This document shows positions 8,053 through 15,497 of a stretch of DNA of 29,562 nucleotides, one piece after another. The notes under the pieces are model-generated. The model was not told where the DNA came from and searched no databases. It saw nothing but the letters and a program-made list of their open reading frames with translations. The position numbers and the translations under genes were made by a program. Source of the stretch: Syntrophaceae bacterium UBA2251 (GTDB taxonomy: Bacteria > Desulfobacterota > Syntrophia > Syntrophales > UBA2251); contig DDXV01000008.1 in assembly GCA_002347815.1 (NCBI GenBank), forward strand, positions 235 through 29,796, given 5' to 3'. Each line of letters opens with the position of its first letter. Position 1 is the stretch's first letter.

Positions 8053-9237
8053 ATGCAGATTTCATCGGAAAGCGTTAAAGTCGGGCATCCGGACGTCGTG
8101 GCCGACGTGATTTCGGCCCAGGTGATTGCCCTCATCCTTGATCAGGAGAAAAAACTGGGGCTCACCGTTGCCAACATGCCCCATTGCGGCCTGGAGGTCT
8201 TTCTCGGGAAGAGCCTCTGTCTGATCGGCGGCGAGGTCCGCACCCGGGTCGAAAAGATCGATATCGAAAAATGCGTCCGCGAGGCGGTCCTGTCCCTGGG
8301 ATACAATGACGAGGCCGTCGGCCTCGACGGCCGGACCATGCGGGTCATCAACGAGATCATCCCCCAGTCCCCGGACATCAACCAGGGCACCGCGCTCGAT
8401 CTGAACAAGGACAAGGAGATCGGCGCCGGCGATCAGGGGATCATGTACGGATTCGCCTGCAACGAAACCCCGGAGCTCCTCCCGCTGCCCTACGTCCTGT
8501 CCAGCCGCATGATGCGCACCTTCGAGACGTGCGGCGATCCCATCTTCGCCCCCGACGGCAAGGGGCAGGTGTCGGTGGAGTACAACACCGAGGTGTGCGG
8601 TCCCCGGCGGCTGGCCAAGGTGCTGATGTCCAACGCGGTGGATTACCGCCAGGTGAACGGGCTGAGCCGCGAGGCGATCAAGGCCCGGGCGAAGGAGATC
8701 GCCTTCGGGTGTCTCGCGGACTGGGTGGACAAGGACACGGAGTTCCTCTTCAACCCGACCGGGGAGTGGCAGGCCGTCAACTCGTGCAGCGCCGCGGACT
8801 CCGGCGTGACCGGGCGCAAGCTCGTCGTCCAGTTCTACGGGGGCTACCCCGGGGCGCAGCTGGGCGGCGGCGCCGTCGTCAACAAATCCCCGGAGAAGGT
8901 GGACTGCTCCGCCGCCTTCGGCGCCCGCTATGTGGCGAAGAACATCGTCGCCGCCGGGATCGCCGAGAAGTGCGCGGTCCAGCTCTCCTACGCGATCGGC
9001 ATCGCGCGGCCCTTCTCCATCTACATCAACACCTTCAGCACCTGCGGCAGCGCGACGGACGAGCGCCTGGCCCAGGTCGTCGAGGAGCTGTTCGATCTCA
9101 GGCCCCAGGGGCTGATCGAGCGCTTCGACCTCCTGAACGGCGACCTCTACCGGCGGATTCCCAAGACCCTGTTCATGGACGATTATCCCTGGGAGAAAAC
9201 GGACATGGCAGATAAACTGCTGAAGGCGCTGGCCTGA
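8053..9237 (+). CDS. metK: S-adenosylmethionine synthetase, divergent bacterial form
   Basis: The enzyme makes S-adenosylmethionine from ATP and methionine in the cytoplasm. The 394 residues align with bacterial MetK over the full length: GHPD at 11-14, GAGDQG at 125-130, the ATP/PPi segment SGVTGRK (D249, R255, K256), GGGAVVNKSPEKVD (K278, K282, D284) and ARYVAKNIVAAG near 291. Several usually strict positions differ: the glycine-rich GGPMGD before the second Asp reads NSCSAAD, and PTGRF reads PTGEW. All catalytic Asp, Lys and His positions that I could match are present, so activity is expected, but the protein clearly belongs to a divergent branch. ATG 8053 has AAGGAG six bases upstream. 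Expression is governed by the SAM-I riboswitch just before it, a direct product-feedback loop. Confidence 0.95.
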   Translation: MQISSESVKVGHPDVVADVISAQVIALILDQEKKLGLTVANMPHCGLEVFLGKSLCLIGGEVRTRVEKIDIEKCVREAVLSLGYNDEAVGLDGRTMRVINEIIPQSPDINQGTALDLNKDKEIGAGDQGIMYGFACNETPELLPLPYVLSSRMMRTFETCGDPIFAPDGKGQVSVEYNTEVCGPRRLAKVLMSNAVDYRQVNGLSREAIKARAKEIAFGCLADWVDKDTEFLFNPTGEWQAVNSCSAADSGVTGRKLVVQFYGGYPGAQLGGGAVVNKSPEKVDCSAAFGARYVAKNIVAAGIAEKCAVQLSYAIGIARPFSIYINTFSTCGSATDERLAQVVEELFDLRPQGLIERFDLLNGDLYRRIPKTLFMDDYPWEKTDMADKLLKALA

Positions 9238-9262
9238 GAAAACACGAACCCCTCGCACGAAA

Positions 9263-9297
9263 CCCGGGCCGGGGAAGCCCCCTTCCCCCGGCCCGGG
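9263..9297 (+). terminator. Strong GC hairpin after metK
   Basis: CCCGGGCCGGGGAA (9263-9276) pairs with the 15-base arm 9283-9297 with only one bulged C, around a six-base loop. It lies 25 bases after the metK stop. No clear T run follows, so it may be a weak or factor-assisted terminator. Confidence 0.55.
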
Positions 9298-9388
9298 CGC
9301 CGTTTGGCCCTTCCCGTCCCCCCTGCCGCCCGTCAAAACCAGAACGGATTGAAAACTGCCCCGTCCGAACCGCTTTCGGATATTCAGG

Positions 9389-9613
9389 CTATCGGGCCAG
9401 GGGCGCCACGGCCGAGAAGGTGCAGTCCTGGTTGTACAAATCGCCGCTGCCCGTCTCGATGTAGAATTGAAAGCCGCGATGCCTCAGGTAATACCCCGGG
9501 TAGTTGACCGACTCCAGGGAGACCTTGGCGATCGCGGCAACGGTCTGATTCAGGGTGAACGACTGCGTGTTCCCGTCCCGGCCCCCGGGATGACCGGCGC
9601 GCACCCGGGGCAT
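9389..9613 (-). pseudogene. Remnant of an AbfB (CBM42-like) carbohydrate-binding domain
   Basis: The 74-codon open frame contains VSLESVNYPGYYLRHRGF, then FYIETGSG and CTFSAVAPLA. This is the pattern of one beta-trefoil repeat of AbfB domains, which bind arabinofuranose side chains in secreted arabinofuranosidases. A complete AbfB domain has three such repeats and about 140 residues; here only one is seen. The first 30 residues (MPRVRAGHPGG...) are not domain-like, there is no signal peptide, and an in-frame stop lies shortly upstream. No hydrolase is nearby. I therefore read it as a truncated relic rather than a working gene. The frame lies between the ends of metK and metG, reading the same way as metG. 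A short intact repeat protein is the alternative. Confidence 0.5.
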
Positions 9614-9657
9614 TCCGTTTGAAGAAACCCGTTCACGGTTTTTCAGGATTCAAATTG

Positions 9658-9687
9658 AAAAAACGCCGGGGGCTGCCGCTCGGCAGG
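9658..9687 (-). terminator. Possible intrinsic terminator after metG
   Basis: On the minus strand a CTGCC/GGCAG hairpin (9673-9686) is followed by CCCCCGGCG and then six T (9658-9663). It lies about 70 bases past the metG stop. The hairpin is slightly distant from the T run, so the call is tentative. Confidence 0.4.
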
Positions 9688-9758
9688 TTATGGATCTCCC
9701 CGGACGAGAATGAAAATCCGAAGGCGGCCTCGTAGACGGGAGGCGCGGGAGGACTCCC

Positions 9759-11660
9759 CTAACGAACCGGGGCGCCCGTCTTCGGATCGCGGTCGAAGCC
9801 GATCAGCGTCAGGCCGTCCGGCGTATCCGTCGCCAGGAGCATGCCGCGGGATTCGACGCCCATCAGCTTGGTGGGTTTCAGATTGGCCACGACGACAATC
9901 TTCTTCCCAACCAGGGTCTCCGGGAGGTAATCCTTCGCGATGCCGGCCACGATCTGCCGCTCCTCGCCGAGATCGATCTTCAGGCGGACGAGCTTGTTCG
10001 ACTTCGGGACGGTCTCGGCTTGAAGGATCGTGGCCACCCGCAGATCGATGCGTGCAAAATCCTCATAGGCGATTTCCGGCTTGACCGGGATCGCCTCTTC
10101 TTTTGTTTCGGACATCGGTGCGTCCTCCTTCTTGAATTCGACCCGCGGGAACAGGGCCTCGCCCCGCGTGAGCCGGCTGCCGGCAGGCAGGCCGCCCCAG
10201 CGGCGGATCGAATCGAAATTCAGCGTCCCGCCTTCGATGCCGAGCTGGGAGAGGATCTTCGCCGCCGTGGACGGCATGAAGGGGGCGATCAGGACGGCGA
10301 TCACGCGCAGGGCCTCCAGGACGTTGTACAGCACCGCCTCCAGCCGCCCCCGCCGCTCCGGTTCCTTGGCCAGCGTCCAGGGCTCGTTCTCCACGATGTA
10401 CTTGTTCGCGACATTGATGAACTCCCAGATCGCCATCAGGGCCTTGTGCAGACCCAGCTCGGCAAAGTCCGCCTCCACCTCGGAAAGGATCCTCCGGGCG
10501 GTTTCCGGAAGGGGCGCCGCCTCCGCCGCGGCGTCCGTCACGGCCGGCGCCTGGCCGGGCAGGAATTTGGTCGCCATCGTCAGTGTGCGGCTGACAAGAT
10601 TGCCCAGGTCGTTGGCGAGGTCGGCGTTGATCCGCTGGACGAAGGCCTCCTCGCTGAAATTCGAATCGAGCCCGAAGACCATGTCCCGGAGCAGGAAGTA
10701 GCGGAACGGATCGAGCCCGTACTTGTCCTTCAGATCGAGGGGCTTGACGACGTTGCCCAGGCTTTTGGACATCTTGCTCGCGTCCACGTTCCAGTAGCCG
10801 TGGACGTTCAGGTTCCGGTAGGGCTCGATCCCGGCCGCCTTGAGCATCGTCGGCCAGTAGATCCCGTGGGGCTTCAGGATGTCCTTGGCGATCAGGTGCT
10901 GGGCGACGGGCCAGAACTCTCCGAAGCGCGCCGAATCGGGGTAGCCCAGCGCCGTCACGTAGTTGATCAGGGCGTCGAACCAGACGTAGGTGACGTAGTC
11001 GGCGTCGAAGGGCAGGGTGATGCCCCAGGTCAACCGCGATTTGGGGCGGGAGATGCACAGGTCCTCCAGGGGTTCGCGGAGGAAGGCCAGGGCCTCGTTG
11101 CGGTAGCGCTCCGGCCGGATGAACTCGGGGTGCGCCTGGATGTGACCGAGCAGCCAGTCCTGGTATTTGCTCATCCGGAAGAAATAGTTGCTCTCCTTGC
11201 GGTACTCGGGCGCGGTCTGGTGGTCGGGGCACTTGCCGTCGACCAGTTCCTTTTCCATGTAGAAGCGCTCGCACCCGACACAGTAGTAGCCCTCGTAGCT
11301 GCCGAAATAGATGTCGCCCGCATCGTAGACCTTCTGGAGGATCCGCTGCACGGTCCGGACGTGGTCGGCGTCCGTGGTGCGGATGAAGTAATCGTTCGTC
11401 ACGGAGAGTTCCGGCCACAGGGCCCGGAACTGGGCGCTGATCCGGTCGGCGTAGGCCTGGGGGGTGACCCCGGCCTTCTGGGCGGCCTCGGCGATCTTGT
11501 CGCCGTGCTCATCGGTGCCGGTGACGAAGAAGGTCCGGTATCCCTGGGCCCGATGGTACCGGGCGAGTACGTCGGCCACGATCGTCGTGTAGGCGTGGCC
11601 GATGTGGGGGGAGGCGTTGACGTAGTAGATGGGGGTCGTGATGTAGAAGGCTTGTTCCAT
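9759..11660 (-). CDS. metG: Methionyl-tRNA synthetase with C-terminal tRNA-binding domain
   Basis: The enzyme charges tRNA-Met with methionine. The 633-residue protein has the class I HIGH signature (PHIGHAY, residues 18-24) and the KMSKS loop (SKMSKSLGNVV, near 300). A single zinc knuckle of Cys-Cys-Cys-His type (YCVGCERFY...GKCPDH, near 125-145) resembles that of the Thermus enzyme. After the anticodon-binding helical domain, an OB-fold tRNA-binding module (about 530-633, DLRVATILQAE...NLKPTKLMGVESRGMLL) provides dimerisation and tRNA affinity. ATG 11660 has AAGGA about ten bases upstream. It lies 54 bases after ricT in a tmk-holB-ricT-metG series that is common in Deltaproteobacteria. Length and motifs are normal. 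Confidence 0.98.
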   Translation of the reverse strand: MEQAFYITTPIYYVNASPHIGHAYTTIVADVLARYHRAQGYRTFFVTGTDEHGDKIAEAAQKAGVTPQAYADRISAQFRALWPELSVTNDYFIRTTDADHVRTVQRILQKVYDAGDIYFGSYEGYYCVGCERFYMEKELVDGKCPDHQTAPEYRKESNYFFRMSKYQDWLLGHIQAHPEFIRPERYRNEALAFLREPLEDLCISRPKSRLTWGITLPFDADYVTYVWFDALINYVTALGYPDSARFGEFWPVAQHLIAKDILKPHGIYWPTMLKAAGIEPYRNLNVHGYWNVDASKMSKSLGNVVKPLDLKDKYGLDPFRYFLLRDMVFGLDSNFSEEAFVQRINADLANDLGNLVSRTLTMATKFLPGQAPAVTDAAAEAAPLPETARRILSEVEADFAELGLHKALMAIWEFINVANKYIVENEPWTLAKEPERRGRLEAVLYNVLEALRVIAVLIAPFMPSTAAKILSQLGIEGGTLNFDSIRRWGGLPAGSRLTRGEALFPRVEFKKEDAPMSETKEEAIPVKPEIAYEDFARIDLRVATILQAETVPKSNKLVRLKIDLGEERQIVAGIAKDYLPETLVGKKIVVVANLKPTKLMGVESRGMLLATDTPDGLTLIGFDRDPKTGAPVR

Positions 11661-11714
11661 AACGGAGATCCTTTGAATGCTCGCGCGGCCGTCCGTCCCG
11701 AAGCCGGGACAAGA

Positions 11715-12503
11715 TCAGAGATCCGTCACGTTCAGGGTAATTTCCTTGCCGCCTTCAAGCACCACGGTGATCTGCCCCTCGAAGACGTTCTGGCGGGTGA
11801 CCCGTCCGCGTCCCTCCGGGGTCTGGATCACCTTGCCGCACTTGGGCATGTCGCGCTTCATGTCGAGGTAGGTTTCATGCTCATAGGCCAGGCAGCACAT
11901 CAGCCGCCCGCAGAGGCCCGAAATTTTCTCGGGATTGAGCGACATGCTCTGTTCCTTGGCCATCTTCACCGAGACCCGGTCGAGGTTCTGGAGGAAGGTG
12001 GCGCAGCAGATCTCCCGACCGCAGACGCCCAGCCCCTTGACCAGGCGCGCCTCGTGGCGGGCGGCGATCTGCCGGAGCTCGATGCGGGAGCGGAACTTCT
12101 GCACCAGGTCCTTGACGAGTTCCCGGAAATCGACCCGGTTTTCCGCCGTGAAATAAAAGATGACCTTGCTGCGGTCGAAGAGACACTCGACGTCGACGAG
12201 CTTCATGGGCAGGCCGCGCTCCCGGATCCGGACGAGACAGAAGGCCCGCGCCTCACCCTCCAGGCGATCGTTGTCCGCCTTGATTTTCTGGTCTTCGGGC
12301 GTCATCTTGCGCAGGATGTTCTTGAGGGTGGCCGGAACCTTGGGCAGGGGCTCCTGCCGGACGTCCGTCGCGACCCAGGCCAGCGCCGGACCGTTCTCCG
12401 TCTGGATCATGACGGGGTCGCCCTTCCTGAGCTCCAGGTCCCCGGCGTGAAAACTGTAGATCTTGCCTTCCTGCTTGAATTTGACGCCGACAATGTTTCG
12501 CAA
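11715..12503 (-). CDS. ricT: PSP1-domain protein, RicT/YaaT-like
   Basis: The 262-residue protein belongs to the PSP1/YaaT family. In Bacillus the RicT member joins RicA and RicF in an Fe-S complex that stimulates RNase Y mRNA processing. The PSP1 C-terminal region spans about 60-150. The cysteine clusters CGREICC (161-167) and CGRLMCC (198-204), plus C222 in PKCGK, are the conserved iron-sulfur ligand positions. The predicted start is TTG 12503, giving the usual MRNIVGVKF N-terminus; AAGGGG lies about 13 bases upstream, a loose spacing. It sits 35 bases after holB, the classic position in many bacteria. No RicA or RicF homologue is visible here, so partners in this organism are unknown. Confidence 0.93.
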   Translation of the reverse strand: MRNIVGVKFKQEGKIYSFHAGDLELRKGDPVMIQTENGPALAWVATDVRQEPLPKVPATLKNILRKMTPEDQKIKADNDRLEGEARAFCLVRIRERGLPMKLVDVECLFDRSKVIFYFTAENRVDFRELVKDLVQKFRSRIELRQIAARHEARLVKGLGVCGREICCATFLQNLDRVSVKMAKEQSMSLNPEKISGLCGRLMCCLAYEHETYLDMKRDMPKCGKVIQTPEGRGRVTRQNVFEGQITVVLEGGKEITLNVTDL

Positions 12504-12538
12504 CGGTCTGTGGGTACCCCTTTTCGTAAGATCAGCTT

Positions 12539-13513
12539 TCAGAGGGCCAGTCTAAACATCATGACTTCCAAAGTCAATTGCTTATTGGCGTTCTGATCCA
12601 GGGCCGCGATGGCCCGGTCGATGAGCCGGATGTTGTTCAGGATCTCTTCCCCCGTGCGCCGGTCGGCCAGGGTGCGGATTTCCGCCTCGCAGTCCCGGTG
12701 GATGAGCAGGTCCGCCGTTCCCGTCTCCCGGACGACGAGGGCGTCACGCCAGCAGCTCCGCATGACGGCCAGCCGTTCCGCCAGCGAACGGCGCTCCTGA
12801 CCGAGTTCGCCGAGGAAGGACAGGCGCTGCCAGGGTTCCCGGAGGGCGGGGGAGGCCATCCGCTCCAGGAGGGCCCGCCGCATCTCGAGAAAATCCCCCT
12901 GCCGCAGGTTCAGGGCCCGGGCGATGCTGCCGCCGGAGCAGGAGGCCAGGAGGGCGGCCGGCGGCGCCTCCAGGGCGTGCTGCTCCACGAGAAACCGCTG
13001 CACCGTTTCCCGGGGAAGGGGATGAAACCGCACCTGCTGGCAGCGCGACAGGACGGTCCGGGGCAGCCGGTCGGGATGCGCCGTCAGGAGAATCAGGCCG
13101 TGGTTCGCGGACGGTTCCTCCAGGGTCTTGAGCAGGGCGTTGGCCGCTTCCAGGTTCATCCGGTCCGCCTCCCGGACGAGGAAAACCCGCCACCGGCCCT
13201 CGTAGGGCTTGAACTGCATCTGTTCCTGGAGGGCGCGGATGTCCCGGATGCGGATATACTGGCCTTCGGCCGTGAGGGTGGACACGTCGGGGTGCGTGCC
13301 GTGCGCGATCTTCCGGCAGGAGGGGCATCGCCCGCATGCATCCGTCCCCCCTTCGCGGCAGTTCAGGGCCTGGGCGAACGCCAGGGCCGTCGTCCTTTTT
13401 CCGATGCCCTCCATGCCGTGAAAGAGGAGGGCCTGCGGTACCCGGTCCCGTTCGAGGACCGTCTTCAGGATGCCGAGGGGACGTTCATGTCCGTAAATGT
13501 CACGGAAGGGCAT
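12539..13513 (-). CDS. holB: DNA polymerase III delta-prime subunit
   Basis: This is the clamp-loader stator subunit of the replicative polymerase. The 324 residues begin with an AAA+ domain carrying an intact-looking P-loop (GMEGIGKRT, 33-41). A zinc module follows with four cysteines at 52, 60, 63 and 66 (ACGRCPSC). The SRC sensor motif at 156-158 (LSRCQQ) is the arginine finger that acts on the neighbouring subunit. The C-terminal collar region is less conserved, as usual. The start codon lies inside the end of tmk, with a 14-base overlap, so translation is probably coupled. ricT and metG follow on the same strand. Confidence 0.94.
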   Translation of the reverse strand: MPFRDIYGHERPLGILKTVLERDRVPQALLFHGMEGIGKRTTALAFAQALNCREGGTDACGRCPSCRKIAHGTHPDVSTLTAEGQYIRIRDIRALQEQMQFKPYEGRWRVFLVREADRMNLEAANALLKTLEEPSANHGLILLTAHPDRLPRTVLSRCQQVRFHPLPRETVQRFLVEQHALEAPPAALLASCSGGSIARALNLRQGDFLEMRRALLERMASPALREPWQRLSFLGELGQERRSLAERLAVMRSCWRDALVVRETGTADLLIHRDCEAEIRTLADRRTGEEILNNIRLIDRAIAALDQNANKQLTLEVMMFRLAL

Positions 13514-14156
13514 GGATCTGACCTTTGATGAACGCGGCCAGTTGGACGGAGACGTCTTTGTGGATGGTGAAAATGTCCCTGGTGGCGTCGATGATGCGAA
13601 AACGCTCCGGGTTCTCCCGGGCCAGCGTCAGGTAGCCTTTCCGGATCCGCCTGTGGAACGCGAGGGCCTCGTTTTCAAAACGGTCTTCCGGCGCCTCTCC
13701 GCCGGCGCGGCTGATCCGGTCGAGCGCCCGCTGTAAACCGGTTTCCACCGGCAGATCGAACAGAAACGTCAGCGCCGGGCGAAGCGGCGAGGCAAAGGCG
13801 TCGATCTGCCGGATGCCGTCCAGATCGAGCCCTCGACCGAACCCCTGATAGGCGAAGGAGGCGTCGCTGAAGCGGTCGCAGAGCACCCATTCCCCCCGCC
13901 GGAGCGCCGGCAGAATCGTCTCCCGGACATGCTGGGCGCGGGCGGCGCAGAACAGCAGGATCTCCGCTTCGGGGCAGATTTCCTCCGGGCTCCGCCGGAG
14001 CAGGATCTGGCGGATCCGCCGGCCCAGCGGACTCCCGCCGGGTTCCTCGGTCAGAAGATGGGGGAGATGGTGATTGCGCAGCACCTCGCGCGCCATCTTC
14101 ATCTGGGTCGTCTTGCCGCACCCCTCAATCCCCTCGAATGTGATCAATGGCTGCAT
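13500..14156 (-). CDS. tmk: Thymidylate kinase
   Basis: The enzyme phosphorylates dTMP to dTDP for DNA synthesis. The 218-residue protein shows the P-loop FEGIEGCGKTTQ (7-18), the acidic TEEPGGSPLGRRIRQ segment near 36, the DRFSDASFAYQGFGRGLD motif near 95, and a LID region SRAGGEAPEDRFENE near 150. ATG at 14156 gives the family-standard MQPLITFEGIEG start. The frame remains open another 75 codons upstream, but that part is antisense-like translation of the ferredoxin region and is discarded. A strong terminator lies 22 bases or more upstream, so tmk probably has its own promoter within that gap. The 3' end overlaps holB. Confidence 0.96.
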   Translation of the reverse strand: MQPLITFEGIEGCGKTTQMKMAREVLRNHHLPHLLTEEPGGSPLGRRIRQILLRRSPEEICPEAEILLFCAARAQHVRETILPALRRGEWVLCDRFSDASFAYQGFGRGLDLDGIRQIDAFASPLRPALTFLFDLPVETGLQRALDRISRAGGEAPEDRFENEALAFHRRIRKGYLTLARENPERFRIIDATRDIFTIHKDVSVQLAAFIKGQIHALP

Positions 14157-14178
14157 CGGGGTCCGTCCGTTCCCGCCG

Positions 14179-14228
14179 AAAAAAAGAGGGGGGAAACAAC
14201 CGGGCTTCGTCTCGCGGTAATTTCCCCC
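14179..14228 (-). terminator. Intrinsic terminator between ferredoxin and tmk
   Basis: On the minus strand GGGGGAAA (14221-14228) pairs with TTTCCCCC (14189-14196). Internal ACCG/CGGT pairing may close the 24-base loop, and CTC plus seven T (14179-14185) follow. This is a textbook intrinsic terminator that would end the ferredoxin transcript before tmk. Confidence 0.8.
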
Positions 14229-14254
14229 TGCGTCACGACCTGTCTGATGCCGGT

Positions 14255-14434
14255 CTATTTGTCGTCGCCCGGAACGATCGCCTCCACGGGACACTGGTCC
14301 GCACACGCGCCGCAATCCGTGCAGAGACTGGCGTCGATGACATATTTGTCGTCGCCCTCGCTGATCGCTTCCACCGGACACTCATCCTGGCAGGAACCGC
14401 AGGCAATGCATTCATCCGTGATGATGTACGCCAT
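14255..14434 (-). CDS. Small 2[4Fe-4S] ferredoxin
   Basis: This 59-residue electron carrier has two complete cluster motifs, CIACGSCQDECP (9-20) and CTDCGACADQCP (38-49), each followed by VEAI. It is of the clostridial/8-Fe type and shuttles low-potential electrons in the cytoplasm. The two halves are clearly an internal duplication, with VEAISEGDDK in the first and VEAIVPGDDK in the second. ATG at 14434 is preceded by AAGGAG ten bases upstream. The gene is short enough to be missed by common length cut-offs. It stands alone between an upstream gap and a strong terminator, so it is probably monocistronic. The oxidoreductase partner cannot be read from the context. Confidence 0.96.
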   Translation of the reverse strand: MAYIITDECIACGSCQDECPVEAISEGDDKYVIDASLCTDCGACADQCPVEAIVPGDDK

Positions 14435-14560
14435 ACCCTATATTCTCCTTAACCCTTGTTATCGTATTCGCCTTCTGCCGGCCCGTTGCCCCGGGCCTGG
14501 ATCTTCCGAAGGGACGGGCGGACCCGCCCTCGCTGTTTCGTCTCGCACGGCCCCGGTCGC

Positions 14561-14785
14561 CTAAGCGACGGACACGACCTCCTTGACGCCGGGGACTTCC
14601 TGAAGCAGGAGCCGCTGGATCCCGTTCTTGAGCGTCATCTGCGACATGGGGCAACCCCGGCAGGCGCCCGTCAGCTTCACCTTCACCACGCCGTCGTCCG
14701 TGACCTCGACCAGCTCCACATCTCCGCCGTCAGCCTGGAGGTTGGGTCTGATCTTGTCCAGAGCCTTTTTCACCTTCTCCTTCAT
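14561..14785 (-). CDS. NifU C-terminal-domain (Nfu-type) Fe-S scaffold protein
   Basis: The 74-residue protein is a stand-alone Nfu domain that carries a [4Fe-4S] cluster to client proteins. The hallmark is the CxxC motif at C42-C45 (GACRGCPMS), with the preceding IRPNLQADGGDVELV segment and the C-terminal VPGVKEVVSV. ATG 14785 follows GGGAGGAGG by about five bases; an upstream GTG/ATG in the same frame has no such site. It lies between a lipoprotein gene downstream and a ferredoxin gene, on the same strand but with 126 bases to the ferredoxin, so co-transcription is uncertain. Confidence 0.94.
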   Translation of the reverse strand: MKEKVKKALDKIRPNLQADGGDVELVEVTDDGVVKVKLTGACRGCPMSQMTLKNGIQRLLLQEVPGVKEVVSVA

Positions 14786-14882
14786 CCTGTCCTCCTCCCG
14801 ATGCCCCGTCCGCCCCGATCGCATCGTTTCCACCTGCCCCGCCCGGCCGGATCTCCGCGGCGGAGCCGTGGGCGGGCGGACC

Positions 14883-15476
14883 TCAATGGGGCATGTGTTC
14901 GATCATCTCCTTGACCAGGTCCCTGGCGACATCCGGCAGTTTCGGCTTGAAGACGCGATATTTTTCAATGACGACATGTCCGGCTTTCCACATGATCTTC
15001 CCGGTGGTGACATCGATCAGTTTCATCCCCATCCCCACCTTGGCCACCTTTTCGCCGTTCTCGACCGCGTAGTTCCAGTCGTCGACGTTCACCATCAAGA
15101 GGGCGTCCACCTGGGTCAGCTCGCCGATTTTCTTGCTCTGCTGCGGGTCGGAAAAATTGACGGTCTTGAGCTTGGCCATGTAGTCCATCACGACCTTCCG
15201 GAGCTCCTCGTTGGCGGAAAACTGCCGGGCGATGGTATCCCCGGAGACCACGTCGGCGAACCACTTCCTTTCAATCAGGACGCCCGCCAGGGTCTGGTCC
15301 ACATTGCCCCGGGCCTCCTCGTAGGTTCCCACGTCCACCGGCAGGACCCCGATCCGCCGCGGGTGGAAGTACTTGGATTCCGGATCGACCTGGGAGTAAC
15401 GGAGCCCTCCGCAACCGGCGAGCGACAGGACGAGCAGAGCCGCGAGCAGCATGTTCCCTGTTCTTTTTCTCATCAT
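14883..15476 (-). CDS. Lipoprotein of the GNA1162/DUF799-like group
   Basis: The 197-residue protein has a basic N-terminus, a hydrophobic stretch and the lipobox LAGC with lipidation at C22, so it is anchored to the periplasmic face of a membrane. The mature part has the pattern of GNA1162/CsgG-related proteins: RRIGVLPVDVG near 41, a central ELTQVDALLMVNVDDW segment near 120, and VGMGMKLIDVTTGKIMWKAGH near 147, where the LIDVTTGKIxW strand is typical. Function in the family is not firmly known; members sit with curli-like or secretion genes elsewhere. The ribosome site AAGGAGGT lies just upstream of ATG 15476. It follows the IspH-UbiA gene by 21 bases, so it is probably the last gene of that operon. 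Confidence 0.8.
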   Translation of the reverse strand: MMRKRTGNMLLAALLVLSLAGCGGLRYSQVDPESKYFHPRRIGVLPVDVGTYEEARGNVDQTLAGVLIERKWFADVVSGDTIARQFSANEELRKVVMDYMAKLKTVNFSDPQQSKKIGELTQVDALLMVNVDDWNYAVENGEKVAKVGMGMKLIDVTTGKIMWKAGHVVIEKYRVFKPKLPDVARDLVKEMIEHMPH

Positions 15477-15497
15477 CGGCGCACCTCCTTCAACGGG

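Noticed and set aside
10020..12596. An 858-codon plus-strand open frame opposite metG and ricT
   Set aside because: Antisense shadow of two well-supported genes.
14157..14381. N-terminal extension of tmk by 75 codons
   Set aside because: It overlaps the ferredoxin gene out of frame and crosses a strong terminator; tmk has a standard start at 14156.
14516..14529. Hairpin after the Nfu gene (GGGCG/CGCCC)
   Set aside because: The stem is short, lacks a T run, and such palindromes are expected at this base composition.
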